From Lucifuga dentata (Eukaryota > Chordata > Actinopteri > Ophidiiformes > Bythitidae): a stretch of 64,000 nt of DNA. A model generated the notes under the pieces. It did no database searches and was not told where the DNA came from. It saw nothing but the letters and a program-made list of their open reading frames with translations. Positions 47,058 through 60,456 of this stretch are shown in pieces (position 1 is the first letter of the stretch; every line of letters starts with the position of its first letter). The DNA is taken from contig VXCM01000483.1 in NCBI GenBank assembly GCA_014773175.1, forward strand, positions 224,493 to 288,492, in the 5' to 3' direction. The position numbers and the translations under genes are program-made.

Positions 47058-47910
47058 ATATGTGTTTCTTGTGGATGATGCATGGCTGTTGTTGTGCATG
47101 CATTGTATCTTGCCTGAGTTATGAGTAAAATGGTTATGTGCATTATAGCGCCCACTGGAAAAGAGTGTGGAGCGTCTGTCAAAACTCAAGTACATACGTT
47201 GAGTGGAGAATCTGGAAGCATAGTTGCATTTGTAAACAATTTTTGCATGATGCTTTTTTTTTTTTTGGTTTAAATTATTAATTCAGGTAACATTTCATAT
47301 TTGGCACTGTCTGTTTTAGTCTGGTGATAAATCAATCAACTGGTGGTGAAGTATCTTTTGCAGTTAGCGTGCTTATAGGCTACATGCCGGAACTTGCGAT
47401 TAAACTGCATGTGGCATACAGCCATGCGCAACACTCTCACCTCTGCATGACTTAGTTTTCTCAGAAAACAGAACATGAAGTGGAGCTACTTAAATGCCAG
47501 TATAACCAGTTATTCCCTGGAAAGGTCCCTTGGATGAATGCCAAGGAAAGAAACAGAGTGGCATTATCTGTGTTCAGTCCTGTATCACTGCCTGCTGCAG
47601 CTCAGCCTGCAACTTGAGACAGGCCCAGACAAAGAGTGTCAAATCCGTAGCCATGACCTGAGATCCAGTTCTGCTGAAACTGGACACCAACCAAACTGCA
47701 ACAACAAGTAGCGGTCTGTAGTTTGGTCCTGAACAAGAGTGAAGAGTTGTTCATCTGATTGAGGTTATTCTTCTCTGTAGTAAAATGTTGGTGCAGAACG
47801 TATTGATGTTTTCAATGAAGGATGCCTGCGGAGTGGTTTGTTTCATCGTCAAAGCTATGGAGGCTAATCAGGACTTGTTTTTTGTGTGTGTGTTTGTGTG
47901 TGTTTCACAG

Positions 47911-47998
47911 AGGTGTAAAGGATCAACCTCCTAACACCATGGATATGGACACACAGCCACAAGCACGGCAAGCAGCTGTACCAGTGTTTCAACTTCAG
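47911..47998 (+). CDS. nek7: nek7 exon 2 with start codon (CDS from 47939)
   Basis: The acceptor is TTTCACAG and the donor CTTCAG|GTAGAC. 47911-47938 is 5' UTR. ATG at 47939 in a good context (ACACCATGG) begins 20 codons, [20 protein letters not shown], ending phase 0. Human NEK7 has a short disordered N-terminus of the same size with a similar VPQFQPQ segment just before the join. This tail confers substrate specificity in the NEK6/7 family and is the least conserved part. Confidence 0.9.
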
Positions 47999-48634
47999 GT
48001 AGACTCTCCACACATGCACACATACACGGACACATACACTCACACACATGCAAATTCTCCATTTCTTATTCAGTAACCTCTCCATTACACTAACTGCCTG
48101 TTTTCTCCTGTTGCCTGTAGTGTGATTTGTTTTTTTTTTTTCATTTGCACATTAATATATAACACAGCTATTTCAGAATTTACCATGATGGTGATGATTC
48201 CTCATTTATTATGTGCAAGCATTGCATCCCAACCACTTCACATTTTGAGCTGCAGCTATTCTATTTCAACCATTTTCCACTGCTACAAACAAGATGTTTC
48301 ATATAGTCCAGTCATTGCTTAATCTTTGAGAGGCAAAGATCATTCCAGCCCTGTGTGTGAGACGGACAGCAGTGTATGAATGTTGAATTGTTTCTATTGA
48401 TCAGGATTCCGCAGGCTGGTAAAGCCTGGCCTCCCTGCATGCTTCTCTTGGTTCAATACGGTTCAGGTTTCCTCTGTGCAGATCTGCCTGTTGTTGGATT
48501 TTAATACCACCCTCCAACATCAGCCACATTGATTTCTCTCCAGAAGCTTGTTTTTTGCCTCCATAACTATTGAATAGACTTTTAACAAAGAGGATCATCC
48601 ATATGCCCCAGAGTAGATGTGGATTTTTTATTTT

Positions 48635-48670
<36 letters not shown>

Positions 48671-51476
48671 ACACTAAAAATAGGTCTGTTCTCTCAGTTG
48701 TTGTTTTTCTTGCATATGCAAGGGCACTGCAACATTAACACTGGAATTACCAAGGGGGTTAATTTATTCTAAGATTTGTAATTGCTAAATTAAGGATAAT
48801 TGGGTTGCACACAAAGAAAGTCAGATAAAAGCTCTAATGATTAATTTGAGTTTTAAGCAAACCCCCCCCACCCCCACACAGATGCAGAAACAGTGGATAT
48901 TCCGATGTTTTCCAACAGTTGATGATGTGTTTTTGTTACAGCTTAATGATTTCTTTTGCTGTTTTTTCAATCTATTTCTAGCAGTTTTAATCAGCGTTCG
49001 TTCTAGGCATGCTTTGGCTTCAGCTTCGGTCGTTGTCAGCGCAGTGAACTTTCTGTGTTACGTCATGTTTTTCCACCCATGTAGAGCACATCTGAACTGT
49101 TTTACGATACAGAGAGACCGGGAGTGTGTAGATGGCTGTCTAACCATCAGCCAGATGGATGTCTTTCAACAAGTGCTGTATCTGTTTCACACTCTCCCAA
49201 TGTTCGGTCTGCTCCTGAAGTAATCTGAATCGTATATGCAATGAGGCATATTCTTTATCGCTTGCAATATCACTTCTCTTGGTCCCGGAGGTATGATGCA
49301 TATGCATTAGGTAAACGAGATGAGCTGGTAAGATGTGCATTTTTAATGGCGCATTTGCTCTTTGAGTGAGTAGGAGAGTTGGCGAGGAGTCCTCTCAGAT
49401 CAGATCCAGATCATTGCCTGTAGAGTTTGACAGACACAGATCTGTCTGTAAGTGCTCAGACAAGGCAGCATGCCTGTGGAGCAGATTGAGAGGAGAAGAA
49501 GGAGAAACACCTTTGGGGTGAATCCTGGCGGTTTGACTGGCTGTGGATGAATATTGCATGGCGCCGTACTCGAGGGGGCTGGTGGCTGCTGAAGGTGGGA
49601 GTGTGCCCCTTCCTGCTTCCATAATCTCTGTCTCTCCCTGTCTCTCTCTCTCTCTCTCTCTCCCCCTGTCTGTCTCAGCATCTCTCTTCCTCTGTCTTGC
49701 TGCCTCTCTCTCTGTGGAGAAGGCATCTTTCTGCCGCCGCTGGCCTTTCTGTGGCAGCCGTTGGCACTACTGGGCTGTCACATCACACTTCCTCCCCTCT
49801 GCTGCTTGTCTTCCCTCTCTCACCCTCTCTGTCTTTCCCTTTCTCCATCTCCCACATTTCCTTCTTCCACTCTCCATGTGTCTTGTCAGTTGTGTTTGGC
49901 AATGGTGTCATTATTGGCCAGCCCATATCTCACTTCCTCCAACGAGCTGTCTGTCTGAGCTCTCTCTCTCTCTCTCTCCCCCTCTCTCTTTCCCTTTCTT
50001 TCTGATTCAATCCCCCTGCTAGCGAGTCGCCCATGGCAATTGTGTGTCACCTTTATACCCAAGACACGCTGTCCCTCACAGATGTTACCCATAATGCCTT
50101 GCATGGCTGCCACTTAATCTTCATCCCCTGCAGCTTGTCCCTATCGCCAACCAGAATGGCATGAGTGAAAAGAGTAAGCAGAATTGGATGCCAGTGGCAC
50201 ATCACATGATACAGGCCGACTGTTCAGCTTCTTATAATGTACAGAAATAGATGAAGGAAGTTGGTAATATAAAGATCACAATTTGGAAAGAGAGGCTCAT
50301 CATCAGTGTGCAGAGCGCTGATTGTTTCTTTGTTCACACTTTTGTTTATAGTATAGGCCTACAGTACATTACAGAATAGATCTTCTCTGAAATGTGACCC
50401 CATATTGATACAATCATCTACCCATTATAGATTGACTTCACGTGAAATTGACCGATGCTGACTTGGGTTGCTTTTGTCCTTATTGCTGATTTTATAAAGT
50501 AGTGATGAAGAGATGCAAAAAATGAGCAGGTAGGATGTGATGTAAATTTGCTCTGCTGTTAAGGCTTCCGAAGCGTCTTGACTTTATTTCACCATTTCCA
50601 TTTAAAAAATAAAACTGTAAAAGCTGTAATTAAAGCTCTAAATTAAAGCCCCAAACCTCGAATTAGAGCCAAACTTAAACAGGATAAAACAGACAGGATA
50701 GCACAAAAAGCCTTTAAGTTTATTTCCAGTCATGCTGTCTCACACACTCACAATCTCACACTCTCTCTCACACACACACACACACACACAAAATAAGGTT
50801 TTTCTCCTCTACGAGCTGTGGTATGTGTAAGCCCATTCTTCCTGTTTTATTCAGACACTGACCCCTTCATCATTCAGGGTGATTCCTTTGTGACTTTTCT
50901 TGCATGTGTGCGTGTGCATGCGTGTGTGTGTATGTGTCAGAGCCTTGTGTTTCTGCTGGGAGCCTCTGATGGTGTCACACTCGTGCACGGCAGATGAGCT
51001 GGCCTGTCAGTCAGCTGTGGCCCGGCTGCCCTTTGAAGGCCAGGCCAGGGGGCAAAGAGGTGCCACAAATGGCCTGTGAAGTTTACATACACTGCCCACT
51101 GCTAAACAGATTAGCTCTAATGAAGTGTCTAATGCCGGGGCCGCTGGCTGACATAATCCTGCCTGGCAGCCCGGCCCCTCGGCTGCCAAAAAAGCTGTCC
51201 CCCCCAGCCCTCTCTCCGCCCTCACACGGCCTCTGCTGCCACCCAGGGCGACTCCACACGGGGAGGTGCCCACTGTTAATCATGCCGGACAGTGTGCGAT
51301 CCTGACATGCAAATGTAGGTCATTGCATATGTAAATGTGTGATTACGGGGCTGCCATGCCAGCACACATTAGTAAAACTGTGCTCTCAGCAGGCGGTTGT
51401 CACAGCGCTTTAGAGACTCATGCTAACATTTGTCAAGCTACCACGCAGCGAATGAAAGCAATGCCCCTTGTCCTCA

Positions 51477-51537
<61 letters not shown>

Positions 51538-54500
51538 CTATACACCTTCAACTCTGCATCTTTAGTGAACAAATGCTGCTGTCCGTAGCCATTAAGGGAC
51601 GTCATTGCACAATATTGCCAGTTTTTCAGCATGACACACCATCTAGATCTTTGTGTAGGCAAGGATTTTGCCTTTTTTTTTTTTTTTTANCTTTTTTTTT
51701 TTTTTTTAATGCAACTTTACTTCATATGAAAATTCCCCAGTGGAATAACATGTTGTTATTGTTACAGCTTGTAGTGGTTGCTATTAGTGAGGTACAGTAG
51801 GAGTTCTTTAGAGCTGCTGTATTATTGAACAATAGGCTGTGGAACAGTGTGTCATGCTCGCTGTCAGAGCGACTCCAAGACAGCTCGGGATGACGGCGGT
51901 GTCATGCTGAAAAATGCACACACACCTCAGCAGTGTTAATTGGACAGGGCATCTCATTGGCTCACACTTCTTCTTTTGGCTGTCATCTTAAAACAATGAC
52001 ATGCTTAAATTGGTTGCCCCTTTGTCCCCCCTCTNCCCCCCCCCACCTTATATGAACAATCTTGTTTTCAGTTATGCTTCCCTTTACTCTGTCTGCGTGT
52101 TTATGTACTCATTTATTAGTATAGGTATACATTAATCCCATGCATTTTGCAGCTTTTGGGTTAGCTCTGATGGTGCACACATAATTAACGAGAACGACAT
52201 CATTCCAGCTAAACTTGTGTCATTTGTTCTCGTATTCGTTTGGGGCTGTAATTTTTCACTGTGGTCAATATTTATTTATTTTTTTTTCTTTTTACATTTC
52301 CAAAACTGATCCATACTTCTCAGCTAAAATTAAAAGCTCACAGTCATCCTAGGTAGCAAGAGATCAGCGGGCGTCATTGTTTGCTAAGGGAATCCTGCTC
52401 ACCTTCGGTCTGTGCCTCATAGTAACTCTGTCACACTGTGAAACACAAGTGAAGTGAACAAGGACGATGACACTTTGTTGTACGTTTCACTGCTTAGAAT
52501 ATTCATTTTGTGACCTCCTCATCGTCTTCATCGTCTTCCCCTCTGTTCCACGTTGCTTACCCGTGAGCTGGCCCCACAGCCACACTGGCAGAAGCGCTGG
52601 TGACATGTGGCATTCTGATATCTGTCACCTTCTGTTTCCTCCTGCTGACGCCTTGTACAAGTTTACGAAAAGGCTGGAAAGGTCACACAGGCTGCTCTGT
52701 GCTATTTTCACACATCATGTCCAAGGGGCTCATTCTGGTTTATTTTTGAGTGTGTGTGGTTTTTTTTTATTATTATTATTATTATTGTGGAAGGTAAGTG
52801 TCCCAGCCTGCACAGCCAATCCTGCGGGGANTTTTTTTTTTTATTATTATTATTATTGTGGAAGGTAAGTGTCCCAGCCTGCACAGCCAATCCTGCGGGG
52901 AGGAGAGATGAGGAGTTTGCCTTGTGCCAAGCTGCCAGTGATGTGACTTGGCAGACAAAGGAAGGAGCAGGACTCTGGATTATAGAGAACTTCATGGCCA
53001 AATTAGATGATAAATGACAAGACGGCTGTATTTATGGGTTATGATATTTTATTTATCCCTGTAGGGAAATTTTCTTTTCATTTTTCTAACCCTTCACAGC
53101 ATGACCACTGGGTATAAAAATGTTGCCACCAGACTCTTGTCACTGTGCTGCCCTACTGCCCTGAAAGTTAGAATCAATTAAAGGACCATACCATTGTGCA
53201 CGTTTTAGTCTACTATATTGAATTTTCATACATGTTGCGTTACTGACAATCATTTCCCAAGGATAAACTGTATTTCAGCTTTCCTGATATTTTGCAAAAT
53301 CTCTTAATCTTTCAAAATCAAATATNGGATAAACTGTATTTCAGCTTTCCTGATATTTTGCAAAATCTCTTAATCTTTCAAAATCAAATATTTTGAAAGA
53401 TTACACTCACCTTAAAAATTGATGTTTCGCCTGTAGTTACGCATCCTTATGAAGTCACGATCATTTAAATTTTTTGACAAACACAAGTCTTCTTTTGGAA
53501 CTTTATTCCCCGTTGGAGACATACACTCACTCCATGCTTTTTATTGCACTTAAAATGCTAAAATTATGTAACTTTGAAAAAAACCTGAATACATGTCTTG
53601 TTTGCGATGATGGATTACCTATCCCAAGAACCTTTCAAGTAACAACATGTTGATTTTAATAGCGTACCAGAATGAACTGAAACCAATGCTGGTCTAGAAG
53701 GTAGGAAATACATTTTTAATTCACCATTCCAGTAGTATGCTTTGTGAAATGATTGTCAGTAATGTTACTTGTATGAAAATTGAATATATTAGGCTCAAAC
53801 ATGCAAAATGCCCGGTATGGTCCTTTAATAACTTCAACCCACATCCTTCAGCCCCTATCCTTGCCCCATATTGTTCTTGTTAATGTGTTAATGTACTAAT
53901 GAGTTTCTTGTGCTTCAGCGGCAAAGACCTTAACTGTGCTGTGTTGGTTTTTTTTTTGGTTTCAGAAACCTTTGCAGCCAGATATGGGCCATAATTCACT
54001 GGCTAACTTCCAGATTGAGAAGAAGATTGGTCGTGGTCAGTTCAGTGAGGTGTATCGGGCAAGGTACTTGCTAGACAACACGTCAGTGGCCCTGAAGAAG
54101 GTCCAGGTAAGACGTTGTTGTCTATCAGTGGTAACAATCAATTCCACTTCAAAAGATTTCAGAAATATGATTTATGAATTCTCTGCATATGAATTTTTGA
54201 ATGTTGTAAATGTCTAAATTATTTATTCTTTAATTTCAACTAATTTACACATAATACATTTATATGTTAAATTCAGTTTGTCTAATTGTCTCAATGACTG
54301 AAGTCATGCTGCATTTAGATGTATATATTGCATTAATTGCTAATCTACATTTAATCTACATTTTTAATGTATGTAATCTAGTATATTTTACAAGTTTGCA
54401 GTGAAGACCACACTAACACATTGCAAAGCTGCTTAGTAGAATTTCTTGCTTATAACTCATAAATGCATCTGGCGCTGTTTGTTTGATGCACACAAACAGA

Positions 54501-54804
54501 CAAATAATAAGACTTAACAATGGCCGACTGGAAGAACATGTCCAGGTGCTCAACAATACATGTAGGCGATCACAGGGACACACACCCATACACTCACAGG
54601 CTCATTCACACATGCACAGTACAAGGAGGATATGTCACTCTGTTTGAGACACACACACCTCACACACACATTACACAGCGATGTCACTCAAAACACCTGT
54701 ACTGACTCCAACGCCACCGTCTAGATAACAGTGGCCATGTTTTCTGTATAATGTTTTTATCTGCGTCTCTCCGTCTTTCCATTTCTTGAATGTCATAACA
54801 CACC

Positions 54805-54843
<39 letters not shown>

Positions 54844-55214
54844 TCCCTCCCTCCCTCCCCTTTTGATCTCTTGATAGATATTCGACTTGATGGATGCCAA
54901 AGCTCGGCAAGATTGCATCAAAGAGATAGATCTCCTTAAGGTAAAGAACCAGAGGAGAGACAGCGCCATGCACTGCGCTCTCTTCTCTTTAGGTGTCTCA
55001 GCTGAGACCTTCCACCACAGGAAAACAATTGATCCGCACCAGACGGCTTGCATTTGCGTGTTGTGTATATGGGTGTGTGTGTGTGCATTTTTGCATGTTA
55101 TAAACACAGAATTGTGTTTGTGAACATAAGTGAGAATGTGAATGAAAGTGTGTTTGTGACTTGTAGTACATGTGTATTACTGTATCCACATCTTTGAGCA
55201 TGTGTGTGCATGAA

Positions 55215-55277
<63 letters not shown>

Positions 55278-55650
55278 ATATCCATCTCTCCAGGCTCACA
55301 TTGACTCTTTTTTTAATGCCAAAACTAGCGGTTTTTTATCTTTCTGTAATGTTTGGAACGGGGCAACAGTGCATCAGCATGGAAATTTAGCAGCTTCCCT
55401 CATGTGTCTCTTGATGTTTTACCTCTCCCTTCCCTTCCTCCTCCTTGTTTCACTTTTTTCGAATGAAGTGGTTTCATTTATCTTCTACCTTTAACATGTG
55501 TCAGTCGTGCTGTTCTCAAAAATTAATGAACAATCTAATGACAGCTTCAATAACTCCCCCTGTCTGCAAGATCTTAGATGTGTGTTAAACTTGTGTTTGT
55601 GTGTTCACACATTCATGACAATGTTTCTCTTATATGCAGCTTTTCTGTGT

Positions 55651-55704
<54 letters not shown>

Positions 55705-56028
55705 ACCAGAGGCAGTTTGCACACAGCCGTATGCTCTCACACACACACACACATTGGGGACTACAAGAAAACAAAACCAATTAGTTTGTGCCACTCAAAC
55801 ACTTTGGTGAAGCTCCTGGGGCCCTTTGGTCCAATCAAAGTCAGTGATACTGAGATGCAGGCGAGACCCTGTAGAGAGCTGTAATCTGAGTTGTAGATTA
55901 TAGATTTGACGGCATGATGCCCGAATCTGTATGTGTGACCTCCTAAAAGAGGTCACGTTAGGGTTAAATGTCACACTATGCCAGGTGATTACATTTTCTC
56001 ATTATCTTTAGTTCTCTCTCTCTCTCTN

Positions 56029-56076
<48 letters not shown>

Positions 56077-59000
56077 TGCTTGCTCATTATATGGATCCTT
56101 CTTCAGTTCATTTTTCTACTTTCATGTGTCTTTTCTGTCCTTTCCCTCCTCAGGTTGTTCCTATCTATTCTGTCCACACCTCTCATCCTGTTGCTATGTC
56201 GATCCATCTGTTCTGCTCTTTCCTTATCTTTTCTTCTCGCCTCAGAGCGTTTTGTTCCTCTTTAGCTAGTAAACATGGAAGTCGGGCTCTGCCCTGCACT
56301 GCCTGATAATAAAGGGCTGAGTGTGTGAGAGAGACAGTCCTTCTGCCTTCTCCCGCACTAGACAGGCTTACAGGAGATACAGACAAATCAGAATAATGAG
56401 AGGTATACTGGCATGGACTGACTGGAATGACACGCATATTCTCATGTGATCACACACACATTCAGTTATGGCCTTTCAACAGTGCCTATTTGTTTGTTTG
56501 TCTGGCTTTGTCTATGTCTGCTCATTCATCTGTACTCTGCTGTCCTGGCATGATGATTTCAACTTCAGACTTTCACTTCTCAAATGATCCTTTTTGTCTA
56601 AATCCACACTGATAGGAGTGTTGGTTGCAGAAATAGATTGCTTCATGCCAGTCTGCCACTTTCACCAGTCTTGAAATCCCCAGTGGTGCGCTCCTCTCAC
56701 TTGTGTTTATGATCAATCCTGGATTGTATTCTCAAGACAAATGGTTCACCCTAATCAGCAGTGAAAAGCAGTAATGATCTCTGTGTTTCTGTCTCCGTAT
56801 TTTGTGTTTACTGAATATGTTTCTCGTGTGTGTGTGTGCGTTATTGTGCGTGCATAGAAGCTGCATGTGATTAGATTATAGCCGTGGTTCACTGACGAGA
56901 CAGAGAACTGGCAGCAACCGGTTTAATTAAATCTGATACACAAACTATGAATCCATTTTACATGCTAGGTCTCTATGAAATACGTTTTTTGCAAATGCAC
57001 ATTTAGTTTCTGTTTTAATGGAAAAACAAGACATTATGCATCCAGTCATTTGTTAATCGTTAACATTATGCTTTACTTTCTGCTTGCACATGAGCACATT
57101 AAAAGTGGCTTCCAGACTTTTTCTTTGTGTTTTATGGCAGAGATGAAGCCAAAGTGCACGACAGTGTAATGGAACGTACTTTGAATTATTTGTCAGTCTC
57201 TTACTCCACCGTAAGACACCAACTATCTTGCCAAATTTTGGAAACTACATGATTACGTAACTACACAAGCTGGCTGAGGCCCACCATAACCATTAATCAT
57301 AGCAATGAATGATTGTTGTAATGTATCTAACATGTACATAAACAGCTACGTGTGAACATGTCTCGTTATTCCTCTGTCCGAGGTTGAAGTCGTGGAAGAG
57401 GAGCGGGATGGGGAGGGGCAGACTTGTCATCACTCTGTGGCTGTGCTCCAGCGTGGAGCCACACAGAACTGCCACTCCGAGCCAAAAATAAATCTGGCAA
57501 GAGCGGATGAGGGAGGGACAAGGAAAGATGGAGACATGAGGAAGGGAAAGAGAGAGAGAAGGAATGAGATGGGGGGAAGGATGCAGAGATAAAGTGGAGA
57601 GTGTAGTGTAGTGTGGCGTACTGTACTGTGCTCTCCTTCCTCCTCTTCTCGGAATCATCCAGAGCATGAACATTTCTTTAATCACAGCAGAGAAAGAGCC
57701 GAGCGGAGCCGAGCAGAAGATGCATGTCACACCGCTCCGTCTGCTCATATCACAGCCCCCCCCCCCCCCNCCCCCGACACTGCCACGCCACACAGCTCCA
57801 TCTCCCTTTCTGTTCCCTTCTGTCCCTCCCTTTCTCAGACTCTCTATTACTCACCATATCTCTCCCATCCTCTTCTTTTGTTTCTCACCTTTGTTCTCTT
57901 TCCCTACTTCTTCACCCAACCCTGTCTCCATCATTCCTTTGGCTTGCCTGTGTCACTGTGTCATTTGTTTTTTTTTTTTTTTTTNTTTTTGTTTTTTTTC
58001 CCCTCTTCATTGCCACCCCCACCCTCCCTTCGTCTTGCTCTGGATGGATAGAGACTTTCTTGTTTACTACAGGGAATGCTGTTCCTGCCTTATTGACCAA
58101 CCAACAGGAAGGAATCTCACCAAGAGATGAGCCTGAGATGCTTGTTTTTCTGTCTGCCAGCCATGTCAGCCTGTCAAGCATGTGTGTGCGTGTGCGTGCA
58201 CGTGCGTATGTGTCTCACACATGGTTTGTTGTCATCACAGACAGAGGGGTTGTTGTGACATGCCAGCCAGCTTTGTCACACTCGAGGACAAAACCATCTC
58301 ATTAGGTCCACACTTTAGTACCAAATATGGATTCATCTGTTTTGGTTTAATTGGTATTAGCTGGTGAAAGCACTGTGTATTAGACAACTCATGACATAAA
58401 TCCCTGTTATTTATTATCCTCAAATGATAACAGAGTTGTTTTGATATAAATTGTACAGCAGTATACAGCATTTTGTCATTTTTGGGAAATGCCACATAAA
58501 GCTTTATTAAGCAGGTGTAGCACAGATAAATACAGAAATGACCTGGCTGGAATTTGTGATCTTAAGCAAGTTTGGTCAAATGTTGTACTTAGCGTTAACA
58601 TTTTAGCTTTAGCTCCATCTACTTTACAGTTAAACTCCCAAATTACACAATGAGCTTCTTGCAGGCTTGCCACTGTGCCACCGGCTAATTTCCTTTTGCC
58701 TTTAAATTTAATGAACCCTTCCAGTTCCAAAATCATTTGCCACAGCTACTGCTTATTTCTGGTTACTTCTACTTTTTTTAGAATTGCAAAATGGTACTGC
58801 TGTCTGTAGCTTAAAAAAAGGGTAATTGCAATTCTTGGTTTCGGCAGCGTGACCAAAGATTCTAATCTGAATTTTGTCACCAACATGTCCTCTGTTCTCT
58901 CTTTCTTTCTTCATAAACTTTTTTTTCTCCCCACCCCACAGCAATTGAACCACCCCAATGTGATAAAGTACCACGCATCCTTTATTGAGGACAATGAGCT

Positions 59001-60389
59001 GAACATAGTACTGGAGCTGGCGGATGCTGGAGACCTCTCACGTATGATCAAGGTAAGGGACGCCACAAAATAAGACTTGCTACATCATGGCCATTTTGTT
59101 GACTACATTTTGCCCAAATTCAGTTCAACTACTAGAATAGCAGTTAATTAGTTCCTGTCCTCAAGAAATGCTTGGGGTAATGCTCAGGCAGAACAGCATT
59201 AATTGACAGAAGACTCAAAACTGGAAACATATTGGCTCAACTAAATTGATGCAGTAAATCAGTCAGTGGAGAAAATTTTCACTCCAACTTTGTTTGCTAC
59301 TCATTCACACAGTGTATAGTGGTATAGTTTTTAAGTATGTTGGTGAAATTGCAGTCAGACTATCCAGTTTAATGTGTATGCCTAATATTTGTTAAAAAAA
59401 AAAAAAAAGCGATGTTTTTTCAAAATCATAGCTCATCCAGCACCGTTATCTGAGGTCAGGTCAGGTCTCTTATCAGTGGATTTCCTGAAAGTTTTAGATT
59501 GTTAAAAGGAATGCTAGCATAAAGGCAATAAACTGCTGACTTGGACTTGTATAACTTCAAGGAATGGTGGCAGGAGGTTTGAGGTTTGTGGTTAGTACTG
59601 CATTTTACCTGCCTGGACACTGAGTCAGTCTGAATCATTCATTCCTCACTGAAACCAAAACCCAAATAATATAGGGCCCCCTGTAGCTTCTTTTAATGCC
59701 AATGCTACAGTATGTGTGCTGCTTAGACTGTAAAAGGGATGTTGTAAAGAATCAAGCAATGATTAAAGGTATTAAAGTTCCTACATATTCTGTTTGTAGG
59801 GGGTACGTGACCAAATACAGAGTATAAATTACATTCTAGCAATATACAAGAGAGAACATTTAGCTGTTGTTTGAATTTGGGAATAGAAAAGTGCAAAAGT
59901 GGAAACGGTTACCTTGCAGTCTGACTCTGTTATGCATCCTCTAGTGAGATGTTATTAAAGAAGCCTGCCAGTCAGTAAATTAATAGTATGCATGTAAAAA
60001 GCCCGGTTTCTCCATGCATAAATGATGCTGAAGCATTGTATCAGCAGAGCTCAACAAGCTGGCTGCAGTCATACTCAGCAGCTCCACGTCTGTACAGTTC
60101 AACAAGCAAATTAGGAGAGGCGAGGATTAGCGGTACGAGAGATTGAACATGGCGGGCTGAGCACACACACATACACTGATGCATATCCAGTGCACATACA
60201 CCCATGTACGCTGATTGTATACGTGGATTGTATAGAGAAAGCATGCACAGACACTTGTGCGCACATAACCATGGAAACAGATTTGTGCAGATGTTACAAG
60301 ATGTACTTGTTCAACCCAAAGATGAAAGATAAACAGTTGACTGTCTGTTTAGCTAAGTGACTGTGGAGACTGGAGCATTTAAATGGTCA

Positions 60390-60456
<67 letters not shown>

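Larger units (their letters stand above)
23636..47910 (+). other. nek7: nek7 intron 1 (about 24.3 kb)
   Basis: GT...AG. No coding exon is seen inside. It holds six full copies of the TTAA element (B-G), one hAT-type and two Helitron-like elements, many microsatellites, and repeat-free blocks that may be regulatory (for example 25920-26330 and 27440-28130). The acceptor at 47911 follows GTGTGTGTTTCACAG. Confidence 0.7.
47999..53965 (+). other. nek7: nek7 intron 2
   Basis: GT-AG, 5967 bases, phase 0. It contains (GA)n at 48640-48668, CT-rich DNA at 49640-50000, (CT)n at 51480-51534, a repeat-poor GC-rich block at 50890-51460, N-linked duplications at 52831 and 53326, a LINE-tail remnant near 53040 and TTAA copy H. 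The 159-codon frame at 49543-50022 is Ser/Leu/Pro-rich translation of CT-rich DNA. Confidence 0.85.
54941..58941 (+). other. nek7: nek7 intron 4
   Basis: GT-AG, 4001 bases. It is rich in microsatellites: (CA)n 55215-55272, (GT)n 55647-55702, (CT)n 56011-56072 with N at 56028, poly(C) with N at 57770, and poly(T) with N at 57985. No gene; long frames here are simple-repeat translations. Confidence 0.85.

Noticed and set aside
49543..50022. 159-codon open frame on the + strand
   Set aside because: It is a translation of CT-rich DNA, full of Ser/Leu/Pro/Phe runs, with overlapping open frames in other phases and no recognisable domain.
57437..57472. Hairpin CTGTGGCT...CACACAG as a possible microRNA precursor
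   Set aside because: The arms are short and imperfect, with a stem below microRNA precursor length, and no known mature sequence was recognised.
57724..58305. 193-codon open frame on the + strand
   Set aside because: It crosses two N gaps in poly(C) and poly(T), so the frame is not reliable, and the sequence is low complexity.
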